This document shows positions 8,833-16,576 of a DNA stretch of 64,000 nucleotides, piece by piece. The notes under the pieces were generated by a model that had not been told where the DNA came from, did no database searches, and saw only the letters and a list, made by a program, of their open reading frames with translations. Within the stretch, counting starts at the first letter, position 1, and each line of letters begins with the position of its first letter. The DNA is from Fibrobacter sp. (GTDB lineage: Bacteria > Fibrobacterota > Fibrobacteria > Fibrobacterales > Fibrobacteraceae). The position numbers and the translations under genes are program-made. The stretch covers positions 62,001 to 126,000 of the forward strand of contig JAKSIK010000002.1 in assembly GCA_024398835.1 (NCBI GenBank), given 5' to 3'.

Positions 8833-9541
8833 TTCAACATTGACTTCGCCTGATGGTAATTCTGCATTCAGCATTCATGATTCAACATTGACTTCGTCTG
8901 ATGGTAATTCTGCATTCAGCATTCATGATTCAACATTGACTTCGTCTGATGATAATTCTGCATTCAGCATTCATAATTCAGCATTAATCTTGGCAAGTGG
9001 TTCTCCTCGCAGGCGTGAAATCCTCTCCCAGCTGGGCATAAAATTCCGCGTTCTCGTCTCGGGCGAGGAGGAAAATCCCAAATGCGAAAATCCTCTGGAT
9101 TATCCTCGGGAAAATGCGGTGGCGAAGGCCATGGCCGTCTCTCGCAAGGAGGCGGGCGCAGTGGTTCTCGGGTTCGATACGCTAGTATTTCTCGACGATA
9201 AGCCTCTCGGCAAACCGAAGGATGCCGCAGATGCGCTCCGCATGCTTCGGGCGCTGAACGGTCGTTCGCATAAAGTAATCACGGGCGTCGCCATCGTCCA
9301 AGATGGAATAATCCTCGACGCCTCTGAAGAAGAAACTGAGGTGATTTTTCGGGAAAACTCCCAACAAGACCTCGAAAATTATGTAAATTCTAAAGACCCG
9401 CTGGATAAAGCTGGGGCGTATGGCATCCAAACGCAGGGTGCTCGCCTCATCCACTCTATTCGCGGCTGCTATTACAATGTGGTGGGGCTCCCCGTGGCTC
9501 GCACCCTTGGAATGCTTGAAAAATTAAAGTTGAAGGTATAG
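8822..9541 (+). CDS. maf: Maf-like nucleotide pyrophosphatase with a repeat-encoded N-terminal extension
   Basis: Maf proteins hydrolyse non-canonical or modified nucleoside triphosphates and affect septum formation. The conserved domain begins at LILASGSPRRREIL and carries GFDTLVFLDDKPLGKPKDAADALRML-type motifs (seen as GKPKDAADALRML) and ITGVAIV. Standard Maf starts at the LILASGSP segment; here about 53 extra residues precede it, encoded by three in-frame 48-base repeats. The ATG at 8822 has AAGGAAGGG at 8805-8813 and overlaps the previous stop, and no good start lies nearer the domain. Total length is 239 residues. A non-canonical start (TTG before ASGSP) cannot be excluded. Confidence 0.82.
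   Translation: MKRNSTLTSPDGNSAFSIHDSTLTSSDGNSAFSIHDSTLTSSDDNSAFSIHNSALILASGSPRRREILSQLGIKFRVLVSGEEENPKCENPLDYPRENAVAKAMAVSRKEAGAVVLGFDTLVFLDDKPLGKPKDAADALRMLRALNGRSHKVITGVAIVQDGIILDASEEETEVIFRENSQQDLENYVNSKDPLDKAGAYGIQTQGARLIHSIRGCYYNVVGLPVARTLGMLEKLKLKV
8834..8977 (+). repeat. Three tandem 48-base repeats inside the Maf reading frame
   Basis: Units begin at 8834, 8882 and 8930 and each encodes 16 residues of the form STLTSSDGNSAFSIHD. They differ at only a few bases. Words such as AATTCTGCATTCAGCATTC link them to the intergenic repeat family. Confidence 0.9.
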
Positions 9542-9543
9542 TA

Positions 9544-10575
9544 GTGAATCCTATTGAAGATAAACGACCCGACGAACGTCTTGGCGCCTATCTCGCACGA
9601 GCCCGTGAGGCTCGTGGTATGTCCGCTGCAGATCTTGCGACGGTAACGCATTTATCGGAAAAGAACGTTGAGCTTATTGAAGCCGGGGATTGGAAGGCTT
9701 TCCCCATTGAGGCCTATCTCCGCAGCTATTTGAATTCCATCAGCAACAAACTGGGCCTGGACCAGAAGCGTGTTTTGGACTGGTATGGTGCCGAAAGCGG
9801 AACTCGCCACGCCAGCATTCTTAGTGATTTTGCTCCTAAGGCCGACAAGGCTTCCAATCCTCTTGGTCTTGAAGAGCCCGCAAAGCATAAGAATTTCATT
9901 ATTCCCATCATTGTCGTGATTGTGGGTCTTGCCATTGTGCTCGCGGCTCATTTCGCTCGTGATGTTTCCAAGGCTACGGAAGCGGTATCGAAATCTGCTC
10001 CGGTTAAGGAAGCTGTGGTGGAAGAACCCGTTATGGAACCTGCGGAAATGCCCGAGGGTGCGATTGCCGCCGATTCTCTGGAAGGCGATTCTCTCGCGGC
10101 TGTGGATACTGTTGCAGCCGATACGGCAAAGAAAAAGGAACCGGGCCTAAGTCAGGCGGAAGTGGATTCCGCAGTGAAGAAGTCTGCGCTCCCGGCGTCA
10201 GCTACGATTTTCATTTCTTCAACATCGACCGAAAAAGAAGAGGCTGCTGAAGAAGAGGAGGCAGAAGAAACTGCTGCTGAAGAACCTGCTGTAAAGGGTG
10301 CAAAGACTCGCTTGGAACTGGTGGCTTCTGGTGAAATGCGCACCTGGATAGGAATCAAGCGTCATGAAGATGATGATAAGTTTCTTCGCGAATCCAACTT
10401 GGTAAAGGCCGGGACTCGCATGGTCTATAAGGCCACCGATACGGTCTTTGTAGTAATCGGTGAACCTCGTGCTATTTCCAAGATGGTACTGAATGGAAAG
10501 ACTACAAAGATTCCTCTGGCAAAGAACGCCCGTGTTGCGAAATTCAATGTGTACAACGGAAAAGTTTTAAAGTAG
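9544..10575 (+). CDS. rodZ: RodZ-like cell-shape protein
   Basis: RodZ links the MreB cytoskeleton to the membrane and cell-wall machinery. The 343-residue product has an N-terminal helix-turn-helix (residues 10-85; RLGAYLARAREARGMSAADL, then LSEKNVELIEAGDW and FPIEAYLRSYLNS), one membrane segment (IIPIIVVIVGLAIVLAAHFA, about 119-138), an acidic low-complexity periplasmic linker rich in E and A, and a C-terminal DUF4115-type beta domain. The start is GTG at 9544, two bases after the Maf stop, suggesting coupling. hisB begins seven bases after its stop. Confidence 0.85.
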   Translation: MNPIEDKRPDERLGAYLARAREARGMSAADLATVTHLSEKNVELIEAGDWKAFPIEAYLRSYLNSISNKLGLDQKRVLDWYGAESGTRHASILSDFAPKADKASNPLGLEEPAKHKNFIIPIIVVIVGLAIVLAAHFARDVSKATEAVSKSAPVKEAVVEEPVMEPAEMPEGAIAADSLEGDSLAAVDTVAADTAKKKEPGLSQAEVDSAVKKSALPASATIFISSTSTEKEEAAEEEEAEETAAEEPAVKGAKTRLELVASGEMRTWIGIKRHEDDDKFLRESNLVKAGTRMVYKATDTVFVVIGEPRAISKMVLNGKTTKIPLAKNARVAKFNVYNGKVLK

Positions 10576-10582
10576 GTTCAAC

Positions 10583-11167
10583 ATGAGAACTTCTACAATT
10601 TCAAGAAAGACTTCTGAAACTTCCATCGACCTCTTCCTCAACCTGGACGAGGCTTCCCGCGGGAAGATTGATTCCGGCAACGCTTTTCTGGACCACATGT
10701 TGGACCTGTTTCAGGTCCATGGCGGCTTCCATCTGGATTTGACCTGCAAGGGCGACACTGCAGTAGACATGCATCACAGCATGGAAGACATCGGCATCGT
10801 CCTCGGTCAGGCTCTCGTGGAATGCTTGGGCGATAAGAAGGGCATTGAACGCTATGGCTTCTACTTTGTCCCCATGGACGAGGCCTTGGCCCGCGTGTGC
10901 ATCGACTTTAGCAACCGCATCGGTTTTGTGTGGAAGGTGGAGCTCCCTGCGGCAATGGCAGGTGGCGTTGAAGCCAGCATGTTCGAGCACTTCTTCAAGA
11001 GCGTTTGCGAAAATGCCCGCATGAACCTCCATGTGGAGCTCTTCTACGGTAACGACAACCATCACTGCCTGGAAGCAATCTTCAAGGCTTTTGCCCGCTC
11101 TGTGGCTATGGCTGTGGCTCCCTCCCGCAATGTGAAGGGTGTTCCCAGCAGCAAGGGTGTACTCTAG
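10583..11167 (+). CDS. hisB: Imidazoleglycerol-phosphate dehydratase
   Basis: HisB catalyses the seventh step of histidine biosynthesis, converting IGP to imidazole-acetol phosphate with a dimanganese centre. The 194-residue protein is the monofunctional form. Metal-ligand motifs are DHMLDLFQVHGGFHLDL, HHSMEDIGIVLGQA and the C-terminal NDNHHCLEAIFKAFARS. It lies outside a his operon, behind rodZ. Its stop codon is part of a perfect hairpin (11164-11192). Confidence 0.95.
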   Translation: MRTSTISRKTSETSIDLFLNLDEASRGKIDSGNAFLDHMLDLFQVHGGFHLDLTCKGDTAVDMHHSMEDIGIVLGQALVECLGDKKGIERYGFYFVPMDEALARVCIDFSNRIGFVWKVELPAAMAGGVEASMFEHFFKSVCENARMNLHVELFYGNDNHHCLEAIFKAFARSVAMAVAPSRNVKGVPSSKGVL

Positions 11168-11192
11168 AAACAAAGCTGTGCTTTGTTTCTAG
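11164..11192 (+). repeat. Perfect hairpin spanning the hisB stop codon
   Basis: CTAGAAACAAAG (11164-11175) and CTTTGTTTCTAG (11181-11192) form a perfect 12-base-pair stem around CTGTG. The TAG stop is inside the 5' arm. No T-run follows, so it is not a simple terminator. A related CAAAGC-loop-GCTTTG core occurs after the FISUMP genes. Confidence 0.8.
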
Positions 11193-11215
11193 TTATGAAT
11201 TATAAGTTATGAGAG

Positions 11216-11247
11216 GTTCGCGGGCATGGAATCGCGAACTTTTTTTA
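11216..11247 (+). terminator. Terminator for the rodZ-hisB direction
   Basis: GTTCGCG (11216-11222) pairs with CGCGAAC (11233-11239), followed by eight T residues at 11240-11246. Confidence 0.75.
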
Positions 11248-11253
11248 CGAGCT

Positions 11254-11282
11254 ATAAAAAATGGTTCGCCGAGTGGCGAACC
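11254..11282 (-). terminator. Terminator for the minus-strand lipoprotein gene
   Basis: GGTTCGCC (11263-11270) and GGCGAACC (11275-11282) form an 8-base stem; on the minus strand it is followed by the T-run complementary to 11256-11261. With the preceding terminator it insulates two convergent genes. Confidence 0.7.
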
Positions 11283-11312
11283 TCTTGTAATTCATAATTA
11301 GTAACTCATAAT

Positions 11313-11951
11313 TTAAATCCTAGGTATCCGCACTTTGTCGCCGGCGTTCAGGTGCTCTAGCACCACGCCGGGGTTTACGGATTGTAATGTCGAAAGTACG
11401 TAGAACCGGGGGAGGTTCTGGGCGCTTGCGCCATAGCTCCGCTTTAACAGCTTGAACAAATCGTCTCCATCCTTGGCTTCCACAACGCGGTAGAGGCTTG
11501 CGTTGGAGGGGTCGGACTGGAGGGCGGAGAGCGCCGTGGAAAACTGGTTGGCGAAGTTCTCGGCGGAGTGGTTTGCCTGCGAGGCTTTTGCTTCTCCATT
11601 CTTGCTGCTGGCATTAGCAGTCGAGCTTTTCGTTGCCTTCGGGGCATCCTTCTTGCCTGTCACAGAACTCGGGAGGTTGAAGATGGGGGCCTGGTGGGCG
11701 TTCATGGCGAGCTGCGGCTTCTTCTCCTTGTCGGCGTTCTTCTTCAGAGGCTCAAGCTTTAGGATGGAGTCCAGGGAGGCCACATAGATGCTGTCTGGCC
11801 ATTCCAGAAGCGGCATTTTCTTGTTGATTTCCACAATCTTAGCCACCCGGACGGGGTCGCAGGCTGAACCCGAGGCCTGGTCACAACCAGTCCAACCCAT
11901 TAAAAAAAGAGAACCCATCAAGGCGCGAGAAAGGAGAAAACAGCGTTTCAT
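11313..11951 (-). CDS. Putative lipoprotein with a LysM-like C-terminus
   Basis: The 212-residue product begins with a lipoprotein signal (MKRCFLLSRALMGSLFLMG, then WTGC as the lipobox). The middle is rich in K, A, S and N (low complexity). The C-terminal part, with VEAKDGDDLFKLLKRSYG, then LPRFYVLSTLQSVNP and ending AGDKVRIP, reads like a divergent LysM peptidoglycan-binding repeat. A longer open frame exists upstream, but the ATG at 11951 gives a proper signal peptide. It probably sits in the periplasm bound to cell wall; function otherwise unknown. Confidence 0.65.
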   Translation of the reverse strand: MKRCFLLSRALMGSLFLMGWTGCDQASGSACDPVRVAKIVEINKKMPLLEWPDSIYVASLDSILKLEPLKKNADKEKKPQLAMNAHQAPIFNLPSSVTGKKDAPKATKSSTANASSKNGEAKASQANHSAENFANQFSTALSALQSDPSNASLYRVVEAKDGDDLFKLLKRSYGASAQNLPRFYVLSTLQSVNPGVVLEHLNAGDKVRIPRI

Positions 11952-12049
11952 GCCCCTAAAATTACTAAAAAAAGGGCGTTTGCTTGCCAAAAATCCAAAA
12001 ATCATCTAAATTTGAGCTCTCAAACAACTACTTCATAGGAAGTTATAAA

Positions 12050-12355
12050 ATGAAACAAGGTATCCACCCTAACTATCAACCGGTCGTGTTCGTCGATGCG
12101 AATACGGGTAAAGAATACATCACCCGCTCCACGAAGTCTTCCGCCGAAAAGAAGACTATCGATGGTGTTGAATATAACGTGATTTCCTTGGAAATCACCG
12201 CTGATACTCATCCGTTCTGGACGGGTAAGCAGCATCGCGTGGATACGGCTGGCCGTATCGACAGCTTCAACAAGCGTTTTGCTGGTGGTGCAAACATCAC
12301 TTCTGCTAAGCGCAAGACCCGCAAGGCTGCCCCTGCCAAGGCCGAAGAAGCTTAA
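12050..12355 (+). CDS. rpmE2: 50S ribosomal protein L31 type B
   Basis: The 101-residue protein begins MKQGIHPNYQPVVFVDANTG and contains HPFWTGKQHRVDTAGRIDSF followed by NKRF, the L31 signature. The zinc-binding cysteines of the type A form are absent, marking it as type B, the zinc-independent paralogue. A basic KRKTRKAAPAKAEEA tail follows. AGGAAG lies about 8 bases before the ATG. A strong terminator follows directly. Confidence 0.95.
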   Translation: MKQGIHPNYQPVVFVDANTGKEYITRSTKSSAEKKTIDGVEYNVISLEITADTHPFWTGKQHRVDTAGRIDSFNKRFAGGANITSAKRKTRKAAPAKAEEA

Positions 12356-12364
12356 TTAGCATTT

Positions 12365-12389
12365 GCCCTCCCTTTCCGGGAGGGCTTTT
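12365..12389 (+). terminator. Rho-independent terminator after rpmE2
   Basis: GCCCTCCC (12365-12372) pairs perfectly with GGGAGGGC (12378-12385) around TTTCC, followed by TTTTG. Confidence 0.9.
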
Positions 12390-12414
12390 GTGCATTTTTA
12401 CAATGAGGAACAAT

Positions 12415-13266
12415 ATGAAGAAACAACTCACATTCTGCGCTGCCGCACTCATTGCATTTGCTATGACCGGTTGCCAAAAGACCGGCACCATCGAAGGTGA
12501 TGTGCTGGACGCTTTCACAGGCAAGGCTCTCGAAATGCCTACTGTCTGGTTTGACTCTACCATTTACTCCACCCTGAAGGAAAAGTACAAGTTCAAACAG
12601 GAACTCCGCAAGGGTCACTTCAAGTTTGAAAACGTTCCCGTTGGCACCTATAAGGCCATCGCTGGTCGTTCCAAGTACATCAAGACTCGCAACACCATCA
12701 CCACTACTGAAGAAAATCCGAACTTGACGGTGAACTTCTACATCTACAGTGACCAGGTGGATCCGGGTCTCTACACGGGTTCCGAAGAAGGTCCGAAGAA
12801 GATTCAGAACGAATGGGTGATTTGGTCTACCCAGTGCGACGCTTCTGTTGCAGGTTACCGCATGGAATTCCCGCAGCAGGATGGCTCTGCCAAGATTCCT
12901 GGCAAGGAAGACAAGAAGGCTAAGAAGGGCGCTCCCAAGATGATTCCGCTTCCGGCACCTCGCGTGATCGATGGCGGCAAGCTTGACGTGTTCTATCGCA
13001 ATGCTTCTTCTGTGACTACTCCGCTTGTTGCTAAGACCTACCCGGCTGTGGAAGGCGACGTTGCCGCTCACGCTGACTGTAAGGGCTTTGACGCTGCTGA
13101 AAAGAAGGGCCTCTTCGTAGATAAGGATAAGGCTACTGACCTTAAGGTTACCTACATTGCAGAAAACCTCTTCAAGATTACTGGCGACCTTCCCAAGGGT
13201 AAGCAGATCATCCAGTTCTCTCAGGATGGCAAGACTCTCCAGACCTACTATTTCGAGAATAAGTAA
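12415..13266 (+). CDS. Lipoprotein with carboxypeptidase-regulatory-like domain
   Basis: The 283-residue product begins with a lipoprotein signal peptide (MKKQLTFCAAALIAFAMTGC). Residues 22-110 (GTIEGDVLDAFTGKALEMP, later KFENVPVGTYKAIAGRSKYI) look like a CarboxypepD_reg/CNA-B beta-sandwich, common in outer-surface proteins. The rest is unrecognised; it contains several Lys-rich stretches and ends TYYFENK. GAGGAA at 12404-12409 supports the ATG at 12415 over the one at 12403. No biochemical function can be assigned. Confidence 0.7.
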   Translation: MKKQLTFCAAALIAFAMTGCQKTGTIEGDVLDAFTGKALEMPTVWFDSTIYSTLKEKYKFKQELRKGHFKFENVPVGTYKAIAGRSKYIKTRNTITTTEENPNLTVNFYIYSDQVDPGLYTGSEEGPKKIQNEWVIWSTQCDASVAGYRMEFPQQDGSAKIPGKEDKKAKKGAPKMIPLPAPRVIDGGKLDVFYRNASSVTTPLVAKTYPAVEGDVAAHADCKGFDAAEKKGLFVDKDKATDLKVTYIAENLFKITGDLPKGKQIIQFSQDGKTLQTYYFENK

Positions 13267-13291
13267 GTCACGAGAATTAGGGCAAAACTTT

Positions 13292-13363
13292 ATGATGCAA
13301 AACTTGAACCTTCGACTTCTATGCCTAATCGCTTCTGGAGCGAGGTTCCAAGGTATTGTCTAA
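13292..13363 (+). CDS. Leucine-rich leader peptide of leuA
   Basis: A 23-codon ORF encodes MMQNLNLRLLCLIASGARF and ends at TAA 13361-13363. Five leucine codons fall at positions 5, 7, 9, 10 and 12, two of them CTA, a codon seldom used in the neighbouring genes. It lies just upstream of a terminator and then leuA, the layout of leu leader peptides in enterobacteria and actinobacteria. Its role would be to sense charged leucyl-tRNA by ribosome stalling. The ribosome binding site is weak (TTAGGG about 10 bases upstream). A start at the second ATG (13295) is equally possible. Confidence 0.7.
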   Translation: MMQNLNLRLLCLIASGARFQGIV

Positions 13364-13426
13364 AGCAAAGCGCTAACAGATTTAACCATAAAGAGCCCGC
13401 TTCCATCCGATGCGGGTTCTTCTTTT
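13329..13426 (+). promoter_or_regulatory. Transcription attenuator of leuA
   Basis: Three pairings are visible. Segments 1:2 are TCGCT (13329-13333) with AGCGA (13339-13343). Segments 2:3 are GGAGCGAGGTTC (13337-13348) with GAGCCCGCTTCC (13393-13404), 11 pairs with two single-base bulges. Segments 3:4, the terminator, are AAGAGCCCGC (13391-13400) with GCGGGTTCTT (13412-13421), followed by CTTTT. Pairing 2:3 excludes both others. A ribosome stalled on the leucine codons would cover segment 1 and favour 2:3, allowing leuA transcription. The pairings are seen; the mechanism is inferred from known attenuators. Confidence 0.7.
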
Positions 13427-13482
13427 ATGCTAACTTTAAGCACGGAAAATCTTGCAGCGCATGGGCGGGCAAGGAGATAAAA

Positions 13483-15036
13483 ATGAACGAAAATAGAAAA
13501 CCATTCTTTTACGATGTAACACTCCGCGATGGCAACCAGGCTCTTCCGAAGCCCTGGAATAATGCACAGAAGAAAGATGTGTACCTGCAGCTTTTGAAGC
13601 TTGGGGTTCAGGGTGCCGAAGTGGGCTTCCCGGCATCTTCCGAAATGGATTTTGAATCCTGCAAGGAGTTGGCGCAACTCACTGCCAAGATGGCCTCCGA
13701 AGGTGACGAATCTGCATCCAGAATTGTGGTTTCTGGCTTGGCCCGTTGTGTGGAAAGCGATATCCAGCGCTGCTGGGAGGCAATTCAGTTCGCGCCGCAC
13801 CCCCGCATTCATACCTTCCTTGCCACAAGCCCGCTCTCTATGGAGCATGTGCTGCATTTGACGCCTGCACAGGTGAAGGAAAAGGCTGTGAAGTGTGTTA
13901 CCTTGGCCAAGTCCCTGGTGGGTGACAAGGGCGATGTGGAATTCAGTGCGGAACACTTCGGCGACTGCCTGGAGAACATGGATTTCGTTATCGATGTGTT
14001 GAAGGCCGTGGTGGAGGCGGGTGCCACTACCATCAATTTGCCGAACACGGTGGAACGCTACCGCCCCAAGCTGTATGTGGACCAGATTCAGCAGGTTTAC
14101 GAGGCTTTGCCCAAGGACGTCACGATTTCTGTCCATTGCCACAATGATTTGGGCATGGCGACTGCTGCTACGGTGGAAAGCTTCTTTGTGGGCGCAACAC
14201 AATTGGAAGTGGCTTTGAATGGCTTGGGTGAACGTTGCGGTAACACCAACTTGTATGAGGTGGCTTTGGGCCTCCACAATTCCGGTGTGGATACGGGCTT
14301 GCACCTGGACCGCATTTATGAAACGGCTATTCTCATTAGCCAGTGGAGCGGCGTGCCTATCTATATTCGTGCCCCGTTGATTGGTGCGGAAGCTATTGTG
14401 CACCGCAGCGGCATCCATCAGGATGGCGCCAGCAAGACGAAGGATATGAAGAAGGGCGCCTATCGCCCTATCGATTACTCCATCATTGGTCGTAACCAGA
14501 ATGATTCCCTCAGCTTCACGAGCCAGAGTGGCCGCACTGCCGTGTACGAAATCATCACCAAGTTCGGCTACAAGATGACTTTGCAGGAGGCCGCGACTTT
14601 GCAGCCGGTGCTGAAAGCTTTGAGCGAGAAGGAAGGCGAGCTTTGCGCCGAACGCGTGCTGGACGTTTTCCGCGAACAGTTGGTGAATGTGAATGGCCGT
14701 CTGGTGTTCAACAATGTGGAAGTGATTCCCGACGAGAACCGCTTTATATTCCACTTCAAGAAGGACGGACAGTCTATGGAGCGCTCCGTCATGGCTGAAG
14801 GCCCTATTGAAGCAGGCCTTATGCTCATGCGCGAAATCCAGATGCCGGTGGACTTGGTGAAGTACCGCCAGCTGGTGGTGACTGAGAAGGACAAAATGTG
14901 GGCGGGTCGCGGTCTCAGTCAGATGCTTTTGAAGGCTCACGATGTGGAGCTGGAAGGTCGCGGTGTCAGCAGCGATACCTTGAAGGCCAACATGCGTGCC
15001 TTGTTCTGCGGCGTGAACCTGCTTTATAAGAAGTAA
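13483..15036 (+). CDS. leuA: 2-isopropylmalate synthase
   Basis: LeuA condenses acetyl-CoA with 2-oxoisovalerate, the first committed step of leucine synthesis. The 517-residue protein has the DVTLRDGNQ active-site motif near residue 10, the metal-binding SVHCHNDLGMATA segment, the GNTNLYEVAL motif, and the R-S-G-I-H-Q-D-G block, followed by a C-terminal regulatory domain. AAGGAGATAAAA before the ATG at 13483 is a good ribosome binding site; the open frame extends upstream through the attenuator but is not expected to be translated there. It lacks neighbouring leuB/C/D genes, but an aminotransferase follows 23 bases later. Confidence 0.92.
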   Translation: MNENRKPFFYDVTLRDGNQALPKPWNNAQKKDVYLQLLKLGVQGAEVGFPASSEMDFESCKELAQLTAKMASEGDESASRIVVSGLARCVESDIQRCWEAIQFAPHPRIHTFLATSPLSMEHVLHLTPAQVKEKAVKCVTLAKSLVGDKGDVEFSAEHFGDCLENMDFVIDVLKAVVEAGATTINLPNTVERYRPKLYVDQIQQVYEALPKDVTISVHCHNDLGMATAATVESFFVGATQLEVALNGLGERCGNTNLYEVALGLHNSGVDTGLHLDRIYETAILISQWSGVPIYIRAPLIGAEAIVHRSGIHQDGASKTKDMKKGAYRPIDYSIIGRNQNDSLSFTSQSGRTAVYEIITKFGYKMTLQEAATLQPVLKALSEKEGELCAERVLDVFREQLVNVNGRLVFNNVEVIPDENRFIFHFKKDGQSMERSVMAEGPIEAGLMLMREIQMPVDLVKYRQLVVTEKDKMWAGRGLSQMLLKAHDVELEGRGVSSDTLKANMRALFCGVNLLYKK

Positions 15037-15059
15037 CATTCCCGGCATGGGGCTGAAAA

Positions 15060-16304
15060 GTGGTGAAGTTTTCTAAGCGGCTTCCAAAGGATTTGGACCC
15101 GAGCCCGTTCTTTGCGGAATTGGAGAAGGCGAAGGCTTTGGTGATGCCGACCTCGGCAGAAACTGCGCCGGACAAAACCGCATCGGACTTCATCGACATG
15201 ACGGTCAGTAGCCCGCTGAAGGTGGGCTTGCCTTTTGACTTGGGACCTGCGGTAGATGCTGCCCGCGGTGAGTTTGGGACGTGGGTTCCGGACGCAGCGG
15301 GCAGGATGTCTGCTCGTGAGGCGGTGGCCGAATATTACAAAGCCCGCGGTGGATGGTTTTCGCCAGAGCAGATTCTTCTGACGGCCAGTACTAGCGAGGC
15401 CTACAGCATTCTCTTCAAGACGTTCTGCGACCCTGGGGATGTAATCCTCACGCCAATGCCGGGCTATCCGCTTCTCGATACGCTGGCCCAGCTGGAGCAT
15501 CTGGAATGCTACCCTTATTTTTTGAAGCTTGCCCGTGAAAAAGAATTCCGCTTTGTGCTGGATACGGACAGCCTTCTCAGCGCATCCGAAAAAGCCAAAA
15601 TTCTTCTTCTGGTTTCTCCTCATAATCCTACAGGCCATTGCGTAGGGGAGAGGGAATGGAACGAAGTTGTGCATTTCTGTGAAGAACGCAACTTGATTCT
15701 TGTGGTGGATGAAGTTTTTGGCGATTACGGCTTTAGCGACAAGGTTCGTCGTTCTTGGGAATACTTGAAGGCCGACGCTCGAAGCATATCTCCCAAAGAT
15801 GGCCCCCGTTGCCCAATCTTCTGGCTGAACGGCCTCAGTAAAACCGTCGGCTCTCCTCAGTTGAAGCTTGGCTGGATGGCATTCTATGCTCCGACGGAAC
15901 AATTCGAGCCCATTCGCGCCGCACTAGAATTTGTGGCGGATGCTTATTTGAGCGTTTCTGCTCCTGCTCAGGCCCTTGCTGTTCCAATGCTAGCGAATGC
16001 TGCGATGTACGAAGCCTCGATTCGTGAACGTTTGCGGGTCAACTGGAAGGTTCTGCGCTCTGCATTCCCTTCCAAATACTGCCCGGAGGTTTTGGGCGGC
16101 TGGTATGCGGCTATTCGTTTGGGTGAGGACGATGAAAAATTGACTCTCCAACTTTTGCGTGAAAAACATGTGCTGGTGCAGCCGGGATTCTTCTTTGATT
16201 TCGAGGAAGACGGCTGGGTTGTAGTGAGCCTGCTTAATCCGCCGGAAGTCTTTGCAGAAGGCGTGGCGCGCTTGCAATCTATGTATATTTCTTCAAAGAA
16301 GTAA
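15060..16304 (+). CDS. PLP-dependent class I/II aminotransferase
   Basis: The 414-residue protein has the fold-type I aminotransferase pattern: a substrate/PLP segment LLTASTSEAYSILF near residue 104, PMPGYPLLDTLAQLE, the SPHNPTG asparagine motif, the VVDEVFGDYGF aspartate motif, and the lysine region WLNGLSKTVGSPQLKLGW that should hold the internal aldimine. The start is GTG (15060 or 15063). Lying 23 bases after leuA, it may transaminate a branched-chain or other amino acid; the substrate cannot be read from sequence. No AlaA/AspC subfamily is claimed. Confidence 0.85.
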   Translation: MVKFSKRLPKDLDPSPFFAELEKAKALVMPTSAETAPDKTASDFIDMTVSSPLKVGLPFDLGPAVDAARGEFGTWVPDAAGRMSAREAVAEYYKARGGWFSPEQILLTASTSEAYSILFKTFCDPGDVILTPMPGYPLLDTLAQLEHLECYPYFLKLAREKEFRFVLDTDSLLSASEKAKILLLVSPHNPTGHCVGEREWNEVVHFCEERNLILVVDEVFGDYGFSDKVRRSWEYLKADARSISPKDGPRCPIFWLNGLSKTVGSPQLKLGWMAFYAPTEQFEPIRAALEFVADAYLSVSAPAQALAVPMLANAAMYEASIRERLRVNWKVLRSAFPSKYCPEVLGGWYAAIRLGEDDEKLTLQLLREKHVLVQPGFFFDFEEDGWVVVSLLNPPEVFAEGVARLQSMYISSKK

Positions 16305-16325
16305 AAACGATGTAAGGATAATTTG

Positions 16326-16568
16326 ATGGCTAGACATGGAACTCCAACTCCGGGCCAGGCAATTCTAGAAAGCCTGGAATGGCTCAAAATGGATAAGCCG
16401 GAGTTTGCTCGTCGCTTGGGTATGGGCGTTGATTTTTTGGAAAAGCTCATTGCTGGCGAAGAATCCATTACTCCTGAAATAGCCACATCTCTGGAATCGG
16501 TGACCGGGAGCCCTGCGGCTTTCTGGCGCATGTTGCAAAGTAAGTCCAACCGTTATTCAAATCCGTAG
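16326..16568 (+). CDS. Orphan HigA-like Xre regulator
   Basis: This 80-residue protein begins MARHGTPTPGQAILESLEWL and has a helix-turn-helix (MDKPEFARRLGMGVDFLEKLI) followed by EESITPEIATSLESVTGSP, the layout of HigA/VapI antitoxins. No toxin-sized gene is adjacent, unlike the locus at 357-1691. It sits between the aminotransferase and pmbA, eight bases before the latter, so it may be a stand-alone regulator derived from a toxin-antitoxin pair. Confidence 0.7.
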   Translation: MARHGTPTPGQAILESLEWLKMDKPEFARRLGMGVDFLEKLIAGEESITPEIATSLESVTGSPAAFWRMLQSKSNRYSNP

Positions 16569-16576
16569 TTTTGATT

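Noticed and set aside
11984..12049. N-terminal extension of L31
   Set aside because: The extra 22 codons lack a ribosome binding site and do not fit the family; the ATG at 12050 is standard.
13360..15048. 562-codon minus-strand frame
   Set aside because: It is antisense to leuA, whose motifs are certain.
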